Positions 22,540 through 34,601 are shown, numbered from the stretch's first letter. The stretch is DNA of 64,000 nt from Trifolium pratense (GCF_020283565.1 NC_060059.1:3293501-3357500); one strand, 5' to 3'. A program made the numbers and translations. Notes: generated by a model from the letters alone, not told the origin.

Positions 22540-24133
22540 TGAAACAGGGGAGTCCATGAGTGACTATTGAATTAAACATAGACTCTATAGTCGTGGTTAA
22601 TACTATAAAAAATCTTTTATATTATAAGCTTGTATACACAAGCAAACTCTAAACCCTAATTTGTTTTTCCTGTTTTCCCTCCATTTTATCTTGCAATTTT
22701 TATTAAAAAATAATACAATTTTGTCTTGACTAGGATTCGAACCTACAACCCTTCAATGCAAGACAATATTTCCAACCATTATGGCAAGTATACCAATTGT
22801 GATTAAAATTATGTGCAATAATTGATAAGCACCATCAATTTTAAAAGTATATCATATCAAAATTATTGTTGACTATATTATTCATCACGAAATATTTTTA
22901 TGTCTTTCCTGATCAATGATTTTTTTTTCTACCGGATCATAAATTTAGAGAATAATTATCATGTGAGATTTGGAAAGTTATTATCACGTGTAATTTGGAA
23001 AATTATTATCAAACTCAATTCTACTAAATCAATTTTTTTTGCAATACAACCAAACACAACCATAGTCATGTCACTAATCACATTCATTGTTTTGTTTTTA
23101 ATATTGCAGATTTAATATTAACCGATGATCAATTGATATAATATGCACTAGCAGACCAATTGTGATTTAAATTATGTCCACAAAGTGTTAAGCTCCATCA
23201 ACTTTCATAGGAAAGATTTCATACGACAATTAAGCACCATCAATTTTCATTGCACAATTTAAACAATTAAAAACCGATAATCTCTTATATTATAAGCTTG
23301 CTAACATAAGCTAACCCTAAACCAATTTTTTTTTTCCTCTCATTTTCTCTTTCTTTTTATTGCAGCTTTATATTAAAGATATACAGATTTGTCATCGAAC
23401 CTGCATCTCTTACTTACAATAAAACCTTTCAACCGCTAAAACATGTGCTTCAATTATGAAAGAATTTAGGAATCCTAATATGTTAACCCTGTTTTCAATA
23501 AATTTGAACGGCGGAATTAATCACAATTTTTATTTATTTATGGATGTCTACTTAAGTTTATGTTCTTGATTACGTCTTTAATTTATTTTTTTTAACCTTT
23601 AATTATCATCAATTTTTTAACCTTTAGTTATCAGCAATTTTTTTTAATAAGTAAACAAAACGATGGGGTTCAAAAATTATTTAAAAAATATATAAAATAT
23701 AAAATAAGCACATAAACAAATATAGAATAATTAGTCTATGAAATTCCATATACTGCTCTTATTGAAAATGCTCTTAGAATTTTTGTATTTTATTTTTTAT
23801 TGTTACATATTACACCTAATTAGACCGATGCACCGCATGGGTGAAAGTTCTAGTTATAGAAATAGTAGTTCAATTGAGAATTCTTTGGTAAAACAAATTA
23901 GGAGGTCGTTGGATTTGATTTGGGACATCAAGATTGTCCATGCTTATCGTGAGTCAAATAAATATATCGATGCATTGGCCAATATAAGTTGCATGCTCGA
24001 TCGTGAAATTACTCATCATGATTCTAACTAGATTATGAATCTTGTTTTAAACGATGAGATGGTGATTACTATCCCTAGGATAATTCACGTGTAATTTTCG
24101 TTTTCGATCTTCAACCCTCTTTCTAATAAAAAA
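22540..24133 (+). pseudogene. LINE-type RNase H domain remnant, split by a Helitron
   Basis: Bases of about 22556-22612 encode TIELNIDSIVVVNTIK, the strand-helix part of a plant LINE-associated RNase H fold. The frame resumes right after the Helitron (from 23854) with NSLVKQIRRSLDLIWDIKIV, HAYRESNKYIDALANIS and a stop near 24030. Joining the A|T flanks keeps one open frame across the junction. A short 3' tail ends in a run of A (about 24124-24133). There is at least one stop upstream (near 22549), and the 5' half is missing. It is a dead 5'-truncated fragment. A second, better preserved relative lies at 57935. Confidence 0.6.
22613..23853 (+). mobile_element. Helitron inserted in the LINE remnant
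   Basis: The 5' end TCTTTTATATTATAAGCTTG follows an A. The 3' end has a hairpin around GATGCACCGCATGGGT followed by GAAAGTTCTAG|T (CTAG at 23850-23853). A second 5'-like end, TCTCTTATATTATAAGCTTG, lies at 23281, so the element contains two diverged tandem copies of its 5' part. Within the first copy a B-box-like GGTTCGAATCC (minus strand, about 22735) hints at a tRNA-derived remnant. No helicase. Confidence 0.6.
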
Positions 24134-24546
24134 ATTGAAATATATTTACACCGTCAACCAATACCAAATATATTTTCCATCACTCCGCCCAACTTTCCAT
24201 AAAACAAAAAAGTTTCCACAAACAAAAATATTTTGATGATGAGAAAAAGAAAAGACAAGAAAAGTAGAAGATGAAAAGGAAGGAGCAGAAGAAGAGGGTA
24301 CTCACTCTTGCTTGAATCCACCATCTCCTAACCCTTTATCGATTTGCTTCATCAAACATAAAACCCAACCCTTAATCACATCAAATCAACCTAACCTAAC
24401 CTCTATTACTTTCATAGATTACACTGAAAGCTACCATATACAATAATATAAAATCAAATTAACAGATCCATTTCTCATCTCATTCTTCAAAAATCTCACT
24501 TTTCTTCTATTTTCTCAAACAACACACAAAACCCTTCTGATCCGTC
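24134..24546. promoter_or_regulatory. upstream region and leader of the sulfhydryl oxidase gene
   Basis: Purine-rich stretch (24236-24300), then a pyrimidine-rich leader before the ATG (TTCTTCTATTTTCTCAAACA just upstream). No distinct TATA box singled out. Confidence 0.4.
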
Positions 24547-27500
24547 ATGAAATTATTTCTGGGTCTGTTTCTTTGTGCGTTTTCTGTGTGTTGTTCTTCT
24601 GCTACTTTTTCTAGGTCACGTCGTTCGATCCTTCGTGAGGTTAACGATAAAGATCAAACTGGTGTCGATCATGATTATGCCGTTGAACTTAATGCCACTA
24701 ATTTTGATTCTGTTTTGAAAGATACTCCTGCTACCTTCGCTGTTGTTGAATTCTTTGCCCATTGGTTAGTCTCATTCATTTTCATTTAATCAAATTTGTA
24801 TTCATGTGTTGAATTCTCTTATTGGTACTAAAAAAAGTTCTTTTTTTTTTTGTTGGTTAATTTGTTTATGGTAGAAATTTCATATATTTAGGGTAATTTG
24901 ATGGATATTGAAATGTCATTTTAATCAATAAACTAGATCTGCAATGATAACAATGAGGAGAGATTAATTCATAATATGTAAAATCAAAATGAGCTTTGGG
25001 ACATTTTGGTTGATTGGTTTGTTTTTTTACAATGATGTGTTGTTTTCTGTTGTTGTCACTTACCACTAGTTCAGTTGATGGTTGTTATTTGGATCTGTTA
25101 ATGTTTTTTTTATGCTATTGATGCTATGAGTAATTAAGGGTTCAAAAGGAAGGAAAAAAAAGTAGTGTGGTATGTTAAGAGTTTACATGAAAATTGGTTT
25201 TTGAGCATTGCTATGTATTTCGAGAGAATTTATCCAGATCAAATCACGAAAAGCTTTTAGCCAATTAGATTTCTTCTTGGCCGGGAAACGTGGGAGATCA
25301 TGGGTATAGCTTAGGAAAGATATTTGGTAAATAGGCTTTCGTGAATTATTCGCGAGGTTAGCTTTCGCTGTAACTAGCAATTTCCTTGTTTTTTATTTTT
25401 ATTTTTATATATTACTGATTTTGGTTAAGATGAAACAGATTCCAAGTCTTGCTTACGATAAAATGTCTGTCCGAAACCTGCATCAAATTATTGTACACCG
25501 TTGTTATCTGATTGGATGTATTTTATACTTCTGTTTGCTAACTGATTTGTGTTTTTTCATTCGTGATTTATGAAGAATGAAACATTGTTAATAAAATTTG
25601 TGCATTCATTGATAATAAGTTTTCTTACAAGTTGCTTTATGCCCATTGTTAGATTTATAAGGAATGAAACATGAATGAATATAAGAAATTCTCATTTTCC
25701 TTTTTCCATTGCTTCTCTTTCAGGTGCCCTGCTTGCAGGAATTATAAGGTATTATATGCTAAAAAGTCACAATTATAGTTTTGGGCCTTTTTTTAGCGAA
25801 CATTTTAAGTCACCATTTTTATCTCACCGAACTTATAATGCAGCCTCACTATGAAAAGGTTGCAAGGTTATTTAATGGAGCTGATGCAGTGCATCCAGGA
25901 ATCATATTATTGACAAGGGTAGATTGTGCACTAAAGGTACACACATTTTCTTTACGTTCTTCATATATGGGGTTTAAGTTTATAAAAAGCACACCTTAGT
26001 GATTGGCATCTTTCTGTTCACTTTTTTGGCAGCACAGATAAATACTAAGCTCTGTGATAAGTTTTCTGTTGGTCATTATCCTATGCTGTTTTGGGGCGCT
26101 CCTCCTAAATTTGTAGGTGGTAGTTGGGAACCAAAACAAGAGAAAAGTGATATACATGTGATTGATGATGCACGGACAGCTGATCGGTTGCTCAATTGGA
26201 TAAACAAGCAAACGTCCAGGTATGAGGTATACATATATTCATTGTTAATGTGGTTATGATATTGTAGGTGAATGTTTTATTTAAGCCAGATGATGTATTT
26301 GAATTCAAAAAATCAGAATTATTAACTTACGATGCAGTACAAACTAATCAGAATATGCTAGTGTCTAGGTTTATGAGTTAGCATTCCAATTGCATCTGAT
26401 GGAAGTTGAAACATATAAATTGTCACAATATATAATACATTTTTCTTAAATTCGAAATGCGCATTGTCTAGGCTTATAATGTTTGTAATGTTGCAGTTCA
26501 TTTGGTCTGGATGATCAGAAGTTTCAAAACGAGCAACTTTCATCTAATGTATCAGACCCCGAACAGGTCCTTTTCTTCACTTGCCAACATGTTTGATTTA
26601 CTTATGTTTTACTTTTGAAAATATTGACATTTATGATATGCAAAACTTGGAAAGATTGCAAGAGCTATCTATGACGTTGAAGAGGCAACTTCTATAGCTT
26701 TTGACATCATCTTAGAGCACAAGGTATATAAATTTCACTTACTGACCTTGTGTTTTGTGCTCATTCTTTTGGATGATAGAACAAATAACTTCTGTTTGGC
26801 AGATGATAAAACCAGAAACGCGGGCTCCGCTTATAAAGTTTCTTCAGCTTTTGACAGCTCATCATCCTTCTAGGAGGTAATTAAGATGAATCTTTTATTG
26901 ATCTCGTATAATGTTTCTTCAGCTTTTGGCAGCTCATCATGATTGTTTGTGTTTCTGGATCATTTTTTCCAGATGCCGGAAGGGCGCCGGAGAATTACTT
27001 GTGAGCTTTGATGACTTGTACCCAACAGATTTTTCGTCATCTCAGAAGCAAGATGATGATAAAAGTCAAGTTACAAACTTTCAGATTTGCGGAAAAGAGG
27101 TGCCACGTGGATACTGGGTAGGAGCTCAGTAGTTGTGTTAAACCTTTTATTCTGTTGTGTACTTCTGCCTGATTTTTGTATGAAATATATAACAAATAGC
27201 TCATTGCCAGACCTGTTTCTTAATCAGCGAATATAACTTTTTTGTAATGACTTTCATTATTTATTATGCTTCATAATTTTGTCTGCATACATGGAATTTT
27301 GAATTTTGAATTTTGTTATTATGAAGAAGTTCCTGATAATATGATGTATAAATATTTTGCAGATGTTTTGCCGTGGAAGTAAAAATGAAACCAGAGGCTT
27401 TAGGTAATCTCTCTCCCTCAAATCTATTTTTCTAGTTCCTTATCTAATCAACATATTCATTCTCCATTATCAAAAACTGTCCTTGATTGTTTTAAATTTA

Positions 27501-28407
27501 TATTGATTGGTGTCTCATTGAGTAGTTTCACTCCTCCATCCATGAACATTCTGACTCGTGACTGGTTTTATGTGTACAATATAATATGCATACACCAAGG
27601 GCTGTGTCTTAGATTCTGCATTGACTGAAAACCATCCATATAAGTATATGACATCCTAAGAGTATACCCTGACTTGTCTTTGCATTTTTTTTTTTCAGCT
27701 GTGGCTTATGGGTTCTTCTACATTCACTCTCTGTGAGGATTGAGGATGGAGAGAGTCAGTTTACATTTAATGCAGTATGTGATTTTGTTCACAACTTCTT
27801 CGTCTGTGAGGAATGCCGACAGCATTTTTACAAGATGTGTTCAAGGTAATAAAGGAATTGAGAATTACTAATGTCAATGTCATTCAACCTCCCCATTTCA
27901 CCCTTCTAATGCTGACTTAATGCGATTTTCAGTGTTTCTAGTCCTTTCAACAAAGCCCGCGACTTTGCTCTCTGGTTATGGAGTTCCCATAACAAGGTAA
28001 ATGAAAGGTTGAGTAAAGAAGAAGCTTCTTTAGGTACTGGTGATCCCAAATTCCCAAAGACAATTTGGCCTCCAAAGCAGCTTTGCTCTTCCTGTTACCT
28101 TGGCCATGACCAGAAAAGCAACAAAATTGAATGGAACCAGGATGAGGTCTACAAGGCTCTGAGAAATTATTACGGCACAACACTTGTATCTCTGTATAAA
28201 GAAAAGGGTATTGTTGGAAATGAAGGAACTGAAGGAGCTGCACTTGAAGATTTAATAGTCGCATCAAATGCAATTGTGGTGCCTGTGGGAGCTGCTTTGG
28301 CAATTGCTGTCGCTAGCTGTGCCTTTGGAGCACTTGCTTGCTACTGGCGTTCACAGCAAAAGAGTCGGAAGTATTTCCATCACCTACACTCTTTAAAGAA
28401 CATATGA
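24547..28407 (+). CDS. QSOX1: quiescin sulfhydryl oxidase (plant QSOX)
   Basis: Eleven exons: 24547-24764, 25724-25748, 25844-25936, 26038-26219, 26497-26566, 26655-26723, 26803-26876, 26973-27117, 27363-27403, 27699-27845, 27933-28407. They join to 1539 bases, 512 residues. A signal peptide of about 20 residues is followed by a thioredoxin domain with CPAC (C74, C77), then an Erv/FAD domain with the CEEC redox pair (C342, C345) and a CSSC pair (C406, C409), and one transmembrane helix near residues 466-493. The family passes electrons from client thiols via the thioredoxin site to the Erv site, FAD and oxygen, making disulfides and hydrogen peroxide in the secretory pathway. Plant QSOX has one thioredoxin domain, as here. 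All introns GT-AG, phases consistent. A possible 3' UTR intron runs from about 28420 to 28570. The choice between QSOX1 and QSOX2 is not certain. Confidence 0.93.
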
Positions 28408-29952
28408 TAATTAGGAGGGTAATGAACTCTTTCAAAAATTAACTAATAATTCGGTTTTACAGAATGAAAAAGGGGTTATAGGTATTAGTAGAGGGAGGGA
28501 GATTAGTTCAACTTCTTATATATTTTTTATTTAAAAATTTTAATTTTTCTTTGAATAATGTTTGTTTCAGGCCAAGGAGAACATGGAATTAGGAATAGCA
28601 GACACATACACAGAAAATCATATGCATAGAAGCTTTTGTAGACATCCAATTTGAATTTATTGTTATGTTCCTTTGAGTAAATTATCCTTTCTTGATAGAA
28701 TGTACAAAGTATACAATTGTTGATCTTGGTGATCATTACTCATTTGTGCTACTTTCTTTTGGAGGGAAAGGAGCACATAAGGTGTAACATTTTTGCTTTG
28801 TAATTTTGGATTTTAAATTTTATCATCAAAGTAACTGTATACATTATAAAGACGAATTGGATTATTTTTCTCGTTCACTGTTTACCAAATAGTTGATCTA
28901 TATCATATGTGGCCAAACACACGTCGGCCAAACACTTATTGAGTTGTAAAGCGAACTCTGAAGCGAAACATTTACAAAAAAAAATTAGGTCTTACTGAGT
29001 GAAAAGAAAAATATGTGCAAAGCATCATATATATGATATTGTTGAAGCCTTGAAAGTGTATCCAAACAAAACCTAAGACTTCCAAGTTGGAAGTAAGGAT
29101 ACGAAGATCTGCAAGGCTGCAACCCTTTATAACAGTTGCATTGCCACAGTCAATACAGAGGTTGCAATTAACCCTATGCTATGCCAAATAAGCTCAAGAG
29201 CATGTAGTTAAGCACATCTACACATGCATTCAGTCATGAAAACACTTGAAGTCCTCAAGTTTTTAGTGAAACTCAACATTCATTTGCCATGATCTATCTC
29301 TAAAAACTATGCACAGGTTGCACTCGTCACGCCATCAAACACTAATACAGGTCAATTTAATTGTTGGCATGGAATCAGTAAGTAAATTCAATGGATCTAG
29401 TTCCAACAGTAAACAATGTTTGATTTTAAATTTATGAGTCAGTCTCTGGTTTTTTTCCCCATGCTGATATTTCTAGACACACATTTGTGCCATCAACTAT
29501 GTAAGTAGACAAAAGAAAAACAAAACATGTTATGGGAATTGAGAATTTTATACAATCACAGTAACATTGTAATTTTATTAAATTTGAAAGTGTAGCTTTT
29601 AACAAAATCACGGTGACACAATGTAATTGTGCTAAACTCACTTTAATTAATTATTCTTGATCAAAGGAGATAAAAAAAAAAGAAGTCATTACACATGCAG
29701 AGTATCAAATAAACAGAATTTTACTAGACAGAACAAGCATAGGAGATTGGTCAACAAAGTAAAGTGTTTTATTTATATATATCAGCAGTGGCTGTAGGAC
29801 TCAAACTTTAAAGATGAATTTTTATTTATTCTTTAGCAACTTGCAATATATATTATACACAATAAATAACATATATTTAATACCATAACATTATTAGAAA
29901 AGGAAATTAAGTAACTAATTGTTCATTTTATCCTTCCGTGCTACTGGGAGCT
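28408..29952. other. QSOX 3' region and intergenic spacer
   Basis: About 400 bases of QSOX 3' UTR, then AT-rich spacer to the stop codon of the first MADS gene. No further gene, tRNA or clear repeat was seen. Confidence 0.5.
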
Positions 29953-30666
29953 TCAAAAGAATCCCGGGGGTCCATATCCTCCACCGCCTATATTGTTGAA
30001 GCCAAACAAATGAGGTTCCAACATAGGGTTTTGAAAATATTGTGGTGCAAACATTTGAGATTGTTGAAGAGAATTTGGCTGATGATGGTGAGAGATATTA
30101 GAGGATGAAGCGTTGCCAACAGAAAATTCAAGAGTTTGAGTAGGAGCACCCTGAATTGCAATCCTATCATTATGTTGTGCAACGAGTTTCTTAAGGTCCT
30201 CCATAGCCTGTTTTAATGATTTAAGTTGAGCCCTATTCATCACATCAATTGGACAAGCCCACCAAAGTTGAGCCTCGGTCGCCTTGCGCAAATGGCTCAA
30301 CTCATCTTCACGCTTCTTTTGGTCGTCCAACATGTTGTTGATTTGAGTCAGTTGAGCATTGAGCTCGCACAGGGTGGCGTTACGACGAGCCTCAATGAAT
30401 TGCAAGGTGCCGTTGTTTTGGGGTGGGACTTGAGAGAGATAGCGATCTATGACCATATCAACATTGGGATGACCAAAGGAAAATGTCTTCCCACTTGGTG
30501 AGAAAACAACGAGAGCAACATCTACACCACAAATGGAGCAAAGCTCACTAGCTTTTTTGAAGAGTCCGCTACGACGTTTTGAGAATGTCACCTGCAGGTT
30601 ACTCTCGTTGCTTATCTTTTTCACTTCAATCTTTCGGCGACCTTTGCCTTTCCTTCCGCTCGACAT
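29953..30666 (-). CDS. type I (M-alpha) MADS-box factor, AGL62-like, copy 1
   Basis: A single-exon, 237-residue protein. Residues 1-60 are a MADS DNA-binding domain (KGKGRRKIEVKKI, then FSKRRSGLFKKASELCSICG and VALVVFSPSGKTFSFGHP). A coiled-coil-like region follows at about 90-170 with the M-alpha motif WWACPIDVMNRAQL, and the tail is rich in N, Q, S and G and ends GPPGFF. There is no K-box and no intron, as expected of type I genes. Relatives of AGL61/AGL62 act in the central cell and endosperm as heterodimers and time endosperm cellularisation; this role is family knowledge, not shown here. The start is set by the MSSGRKGKGR consensus shared with copy 2. Which family member it matches is open. 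Confidence 0.88.
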   Translation of the reverse strand: MSSGRKGKGRRKIEVKKISNESNLQVTFSKRRSGLFKKASELCSICGVDVALVVFSPSGKTFSFGHPNVDMVIDRYLSQVPPQNNGTLQFIEARRNATLCELNAQLTQINNMLDDQKKREDELSHLRKATEAQLWWACPIDVMNRAQLKSLKQAMEDLKKLVAQHNDRIAIQGAPTQTLEFSVGNASSSNISHHHQPNSLQQSQMFAPQYFQNPMLEPHLFGFNNIGGGGYGPPGFF

Positions 30667-31189
30667 GACTGAAACACAAAAGAAGGGAAGAGAAAAAGAA
30701 AGGGAGTGTGAGTGAGTGTGTTTGTGACTTTAGACTTTGACAAGGCACATTGAAATATTAAGTGTGAGAGAGTCATTTTATAGCCTACTATTGTATCATG
30801 ATTTTGGCTAAGAAAACCAACCCGCGCTATCTTTTTCAAAAAGTTCCACCTTTTCGTTTGAAAATTTACTGGATTTGGAGTTTCTCATCAAATCTCTTTT
30901 TGCATGATATATTAGCATATATGACAGAAAATTCGATGAAAAAAAATATATAGTGCTTTTTTCCAATTTGAATATCTTAGCATATTAGCATTTTCCAATT
31001 TAAATATTTAAACATATTAGCAAACGGTGCATAAGTTGTACCTGAATATTGCAATAATTATGTTCATATTTATTTTCTTTATATTAATAAATAAGGGTCA
31101 AATCCATTCTTTAGAATTTGATTTTTCTTTTGGTCAAAAGACAAAAGAATTTGATTTTTCTTACATGATTGAAATATTTACCGTACTTT
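30667..31189. other. upstream region of MADS copy 1
   Basis: Promoter side of the minus-strand MADS gene. The stretch to about 31000 ('ggaactttttgaaaaagata', 'atttcatattcaaa' on the minus strand) resembles the upstream regions of copies 2 and 3. Confidence 0.45.
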
Positions 31190-31200
31190 TTGTCATATTT

Positions 31201-31201
<1 letters not shown>

Positions 31202-31243
<42 letters not shown>

Positions 31244-31370
31244 GTCAGGTAGCCTAGTGGCTTGAAATTCCACCTTTAAAGATGGATAAGTGGAGTGTCC
31301 AGGGTTCGAACCCTGGCTCCTGCATATAAAATGCTGATGTCCCAACCAATTGAGCTAAGCTCATGGGGAC
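31202..31370 (-). mobile_element. tRNA-derived SINE with perfect TSD
   Basis: On the minus strand the order is a tRNA-like head with A-box TTAGCTCAATTGG (31345-31357), a B-box GGGTTCGAACCC (31302-31313), a short body, then a poly(A) tail of about 40 (the T-run at 31203-31242). TTGTCATATTTG flanks both sides (31190-31201 and 31371-31382). The same phrase occurs a third time near 31440. Confidence 0.8.
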
Positions 31371-31525
31371 TTGTCATATTTGTTTTATACTTATGGTAAA
31401 CACCAACATGTAATACACAAATTGATACGATAAATACTTTTTGTCATATTTGTTTTATAACTATTTAAGATTATAAAATAAAAAAAAAAAGATTTTGAAT
31501 CAATCGATGACATAGAATTTAAAGC

Positions 31526-32196
31526 AGCATTGCTATATGGCACGACAGCCAATAGCACGACAATTGCACGACAACTTTCTTTTTCAATATTTTTTTTTAG
31601 CAAAAATAAAAGAAAAGTGAAAATAATAAATTGTCACCGTCTACAAAGTAAAAGATCTGGAAACAAGATGAAGCAAAAACAGTGTCTTTGTCAAAGCAGC
31701 ACAGGTACCTCAATCAAATGGTGGACCAGTGATCAAATACAGAGTCTTTCCACCATAGAGGGAGCAGTAAAAACAAATATCAATTTCCTTTGTGAATTAA
31801 ATACAAAAATTAAAACAGTTTTTCCCAAAAAAATATAAAATAGAGGTGGAGATAAGGAGGAAGTAAGTTTGATCGGTGACTTGTCTCGACACAACTACCG
31901 CCGGTTGCTACCACAGTTGTGTTGCCATAGTCTCATCGTCGTTGTCCAAAATTGTTGTGGTCACGGTTGTCGCTGTATTTTTATTCACCTTCACCTTTGT
32001 TGTTGCCGTCGCCGTTGAATCTTAGTGTCCGGCGGAGTTGCAGATAACTGGGTAAGGGAGGAAGGAGTTTCGTGATGCTGCTACGTTTTATGAAGGATGT
32101 AAATGTAATTTTAGATCAAATAATATAATTGGATTGAGGTGCCACATCACGTCGTCGCATTTGCACGATAAAAGGAAGTCGTGCACTTTAGCATTA
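31526..32196. mobile_element. probable TIR element, about 670 bp
   Basis: The left end ATTGCTATATGGCACGAC and the right end GTCGTGCACTTTAGCATT are imperfect inverted repeats, with further CACGAC words near each end. The middle contains GTTGT/CGTCG-rich sequence (31895-32030). No coding domain, TSD not fixed. Confidence 0.4.
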
Positions 32197-32213
32197 TTAT
32201 TTTTATTCCATTA

Positions 32214-32396
32214 CTAGCGGGCCAGACAGGCGCGGAACGCGCCTGCCTATGTCTAACTTATGTCCAAAAAAAATGTTTTATATTGTGATGAATTTGTTAA
32301 TAAAATATTTTTATTGCTAAAAAAAATAAGGATATTGTTGGTATTATGAAAAATCGACGCCAAAAATAGTTGTATTCTCTTTTTATATAGTATAGA
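32214..32396 (-). mobile_element. short non-autonomous Helitron, 183 bp
   Basis: Minus strand: A|TCTATACTATATAAAAAGAG at the 5' end, and a 3' hairpin AGGCGCG-TTC-CGCGCCT followed by GTCTGGCCCGCTAG|T. All Helitron terminal rules are met. Close relative of the element at 21992-22224. Confidence 0.75.
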
Positions 32397-32591
32397 TGTA
32401 GTATTAAGTTGGTAATCATTCATGTATAGGCAACTCATTTGTCACTTATTCACATTTTTATGATTTGAATTTATTTTTTATTTTTTTAAATTGATTAGTT
32501 AATGGAAGTTGTGAAACTAAGTCAAGGGTAAAATAGGTATATTGAAAAGTCCATCCCAAACTCACCTATCCTTTTTATATATTGTTATAGA
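32397..32591 (-). mobile_element. second Helitron-like 5' segment
   Basis: On the minus strand a further TCTATAAC-type 5' end lies at 32591, followed by sequence related to the 5' part of the 32214-32396 element (both include a GACTTTTC / GATTTTTC motif at similar depth). No separate 3' end was found, so it may share the CTAG at 32214. Confidence 0.4.
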
Positions 32592-33460
32592 TATAATCTA
32601 ATGTTAAAAATGTTTTTGCCGCTACAAAATTAGTGAATTTTAGTTTACCTTAGCATAAACAAAAATCACATGTTTTCATCTTAAAAAAATTCTACTTTAT
32701 TTTTAATCTTTTAATGATAAATTTATATTCATTTTAATGTCAGTATTACTACCATTTTATGTTCAAGATGTGTCTACATATTATTATTTTTTTTTGGCAA
32801 TATGTCTACTTATGTTAAACCTATATAAGTTGATATTATATTAAAAAATATCTCACTTTTATGCATACTAGAAAAATAAATTTCTAATAATTTTGTCTCG
32901 GCTATTGATAAATTCTATACATACTTATGCTTTTTTTATCTTTTCATTTTTTACTAAAGACTCACACTTGTGCTATTAACAACAGGTAAGTACAAAATAA
33001 CAACAAAAATCACAATATGATAGTCACTATAAAGATCCGAGGCGAGTTTGACAAAATCACATTGAAATTATGTTTTTATTGAAGTCCAAATTGAGCTCTA
33101 AACAAAATCATAGTGGCACATGGAATATCATATTATCAAACTACTTCTCATTCCACACATACACGATTGTTATTTATTCTTGATTAAAAGAAAATAGACA
33201 AAGCCTTCATTATTCCAGAGAATCAAGTCAACATAAAAATTACTAGTTTAATGAACAAAACAAACATAGAAGAGGGTACAACATAGAAAACTGAATTATT
33301 ATTAATAAGTAGTGCATAACATAGACAACAAATTTATAGATAACTATTTCCTTTGCCGTCCATAGTTCAAAATGAAAACAAATGTGATTAGAACAATAAA
33401 TTACGTAAAGTTTGAGTTTGAAGGAAGAGTATGGATAAGAGATTGAGTTGGTTTTGAATT
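32592..33460. other. intergenic, 3' side of MADS copy 2
   Basis: AT-rich spacer. From about 33405 it joins the inverted repeat shared with the 3' side of the broken MADS gene. Confidence 0.45.
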
Positions 33461-33503
33461 TTATAACATAAGTGATGAAGTTGAACTTAATAATTCTAGA
33501 ACT

Positions 33504-34223
33504 TCAAAAGAAACTAGGTGGTGGTGGTCCATATCTTCCTCCTCCTCCCATATTGTTGAAGCCAAATAAATGAGGCTCCAACATAGGGTTCTGAAAAACT
33601 TGTGGTGAAAACACTTGAGCATGTTGAGGATTTGACTGGTGATAGAGAGGGATGTTAGAGGATGAAGCATTTCCAACAAAAAGTGGAAGCGTTTGAGTAG
33701 GAGCACCCTGAATTGCAAGCTCATTAACATGTTGTGCAACAAGTTTCTTAAGCTCCAACAAAGCCATCTTGAGGAATTCAAGTTCAGCCCTATTCATCCC
33801 ATCAATTGGACAAGCCCACCAAAATTGAGCCTCAGTCACCTTGCGCAAAAGGCTCAGCTCATCACTGCGTTTCTTCTCATTGTCCAACATGTTGTTGATT
33901 TCAGTTAATTGAGCATTGAGCTCACACAAGTTGGCGTTGCGGTGAGCCTCAATGAATTGCATGGTGGTGGTGGGTTGAAGTGGGACCCGAGAGAGATAGC
34001 GATCTATGACCGTATCAATATTAGGGTGACCAAAGGAAAATGCCTTCCCACTAGGTGAGAATACAATGAGTGCAACATCTACACCACAAAGGGTACAAAG
34101 CTCACTAGCTTTCTTGAAGAGCCCGCTGCGACGCTTTGAGAAAGTTACTTGCAGGTGGCTCTCGTTGCTCATCTTTTTCATCTGAATCCTTTGGCGACCT
34201 TTGCCTTTCCTTTCGCTCGACAT
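33504..34223 (-). CDS. type I (M-alpha) MADS-box factor, AGL62-like, copy 2
   Basis: A single-exon, 239-residue protein. It has a MADS domain at residues 1-60 ([40 protein letters not shown]), the helical region with [14 protein letters not shown], and a tail ending with a polyglycine/proline stretch and SFF. It is clearly paralogous to copy 1 at 29953, and closer to the broken copy 3. DNA-contact and dimerisation residues of the MADS domain look intact. A sequence-specific transcription factor of the nucleus; relatives act in endosperm and female gametophyte. Confidence 0.88.
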   Translation of the reverse strand: MSSERKGKGRQRIQMKKMSNESHLQVTFSKRRSGLFKKASELCTLCGVDVALIVFSPSGKAFSFGHPNIDTVIDRYLSRVPLQPTTTMQFIEAHRNANLCELNAQLTEINNMLDNEKKRSDELSLLRKVTEAQFWWACPIDGMNRAELEFLKMALLELKKLVAQHVNELAIQGAPTQTLPLFVGNASSSNIPLYHQSNPQHAQVFSPQVFQNPMLEPHLFGFNNMGGGGRYGPPPPSFF

Positions 34224-34570
34224 TGTTGAAGCACGATAAAGAGATAAGAGTGGGTGATTGTGTTTGTGGCTTTAGACTGTGGTAATGGTATATTGAAATT
34301 GGGTGTTAATGAGATATTTTATAGCCAAATTTTACGTGTGTATATTCTCAATCTCCTTGTGATTTGGCTTAGACAACCAACACGCACTTATCTTTTTCAA
34401 TCGTCCCACCTTTTCGATATATAGAAAATTATTGAATTTGGAGATCCTCATCAAATCACTTTTTTCATGGCCTATACGGTAGAAAATTCAATTTACAAAA
34501 AGTGGCGCTCTTTTAGAATTTGAATATATCTTAGCTTATTCAAAAAGTTGCGCTCTTTTATACCGGTACC

Positions 34571-34601
<31 letters not shown>

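Noticed and set aside
31027..31257. Open frame ending in polyphenylalanine
   Set aside because: It reads through the poly(T) strand of a SINE tail.
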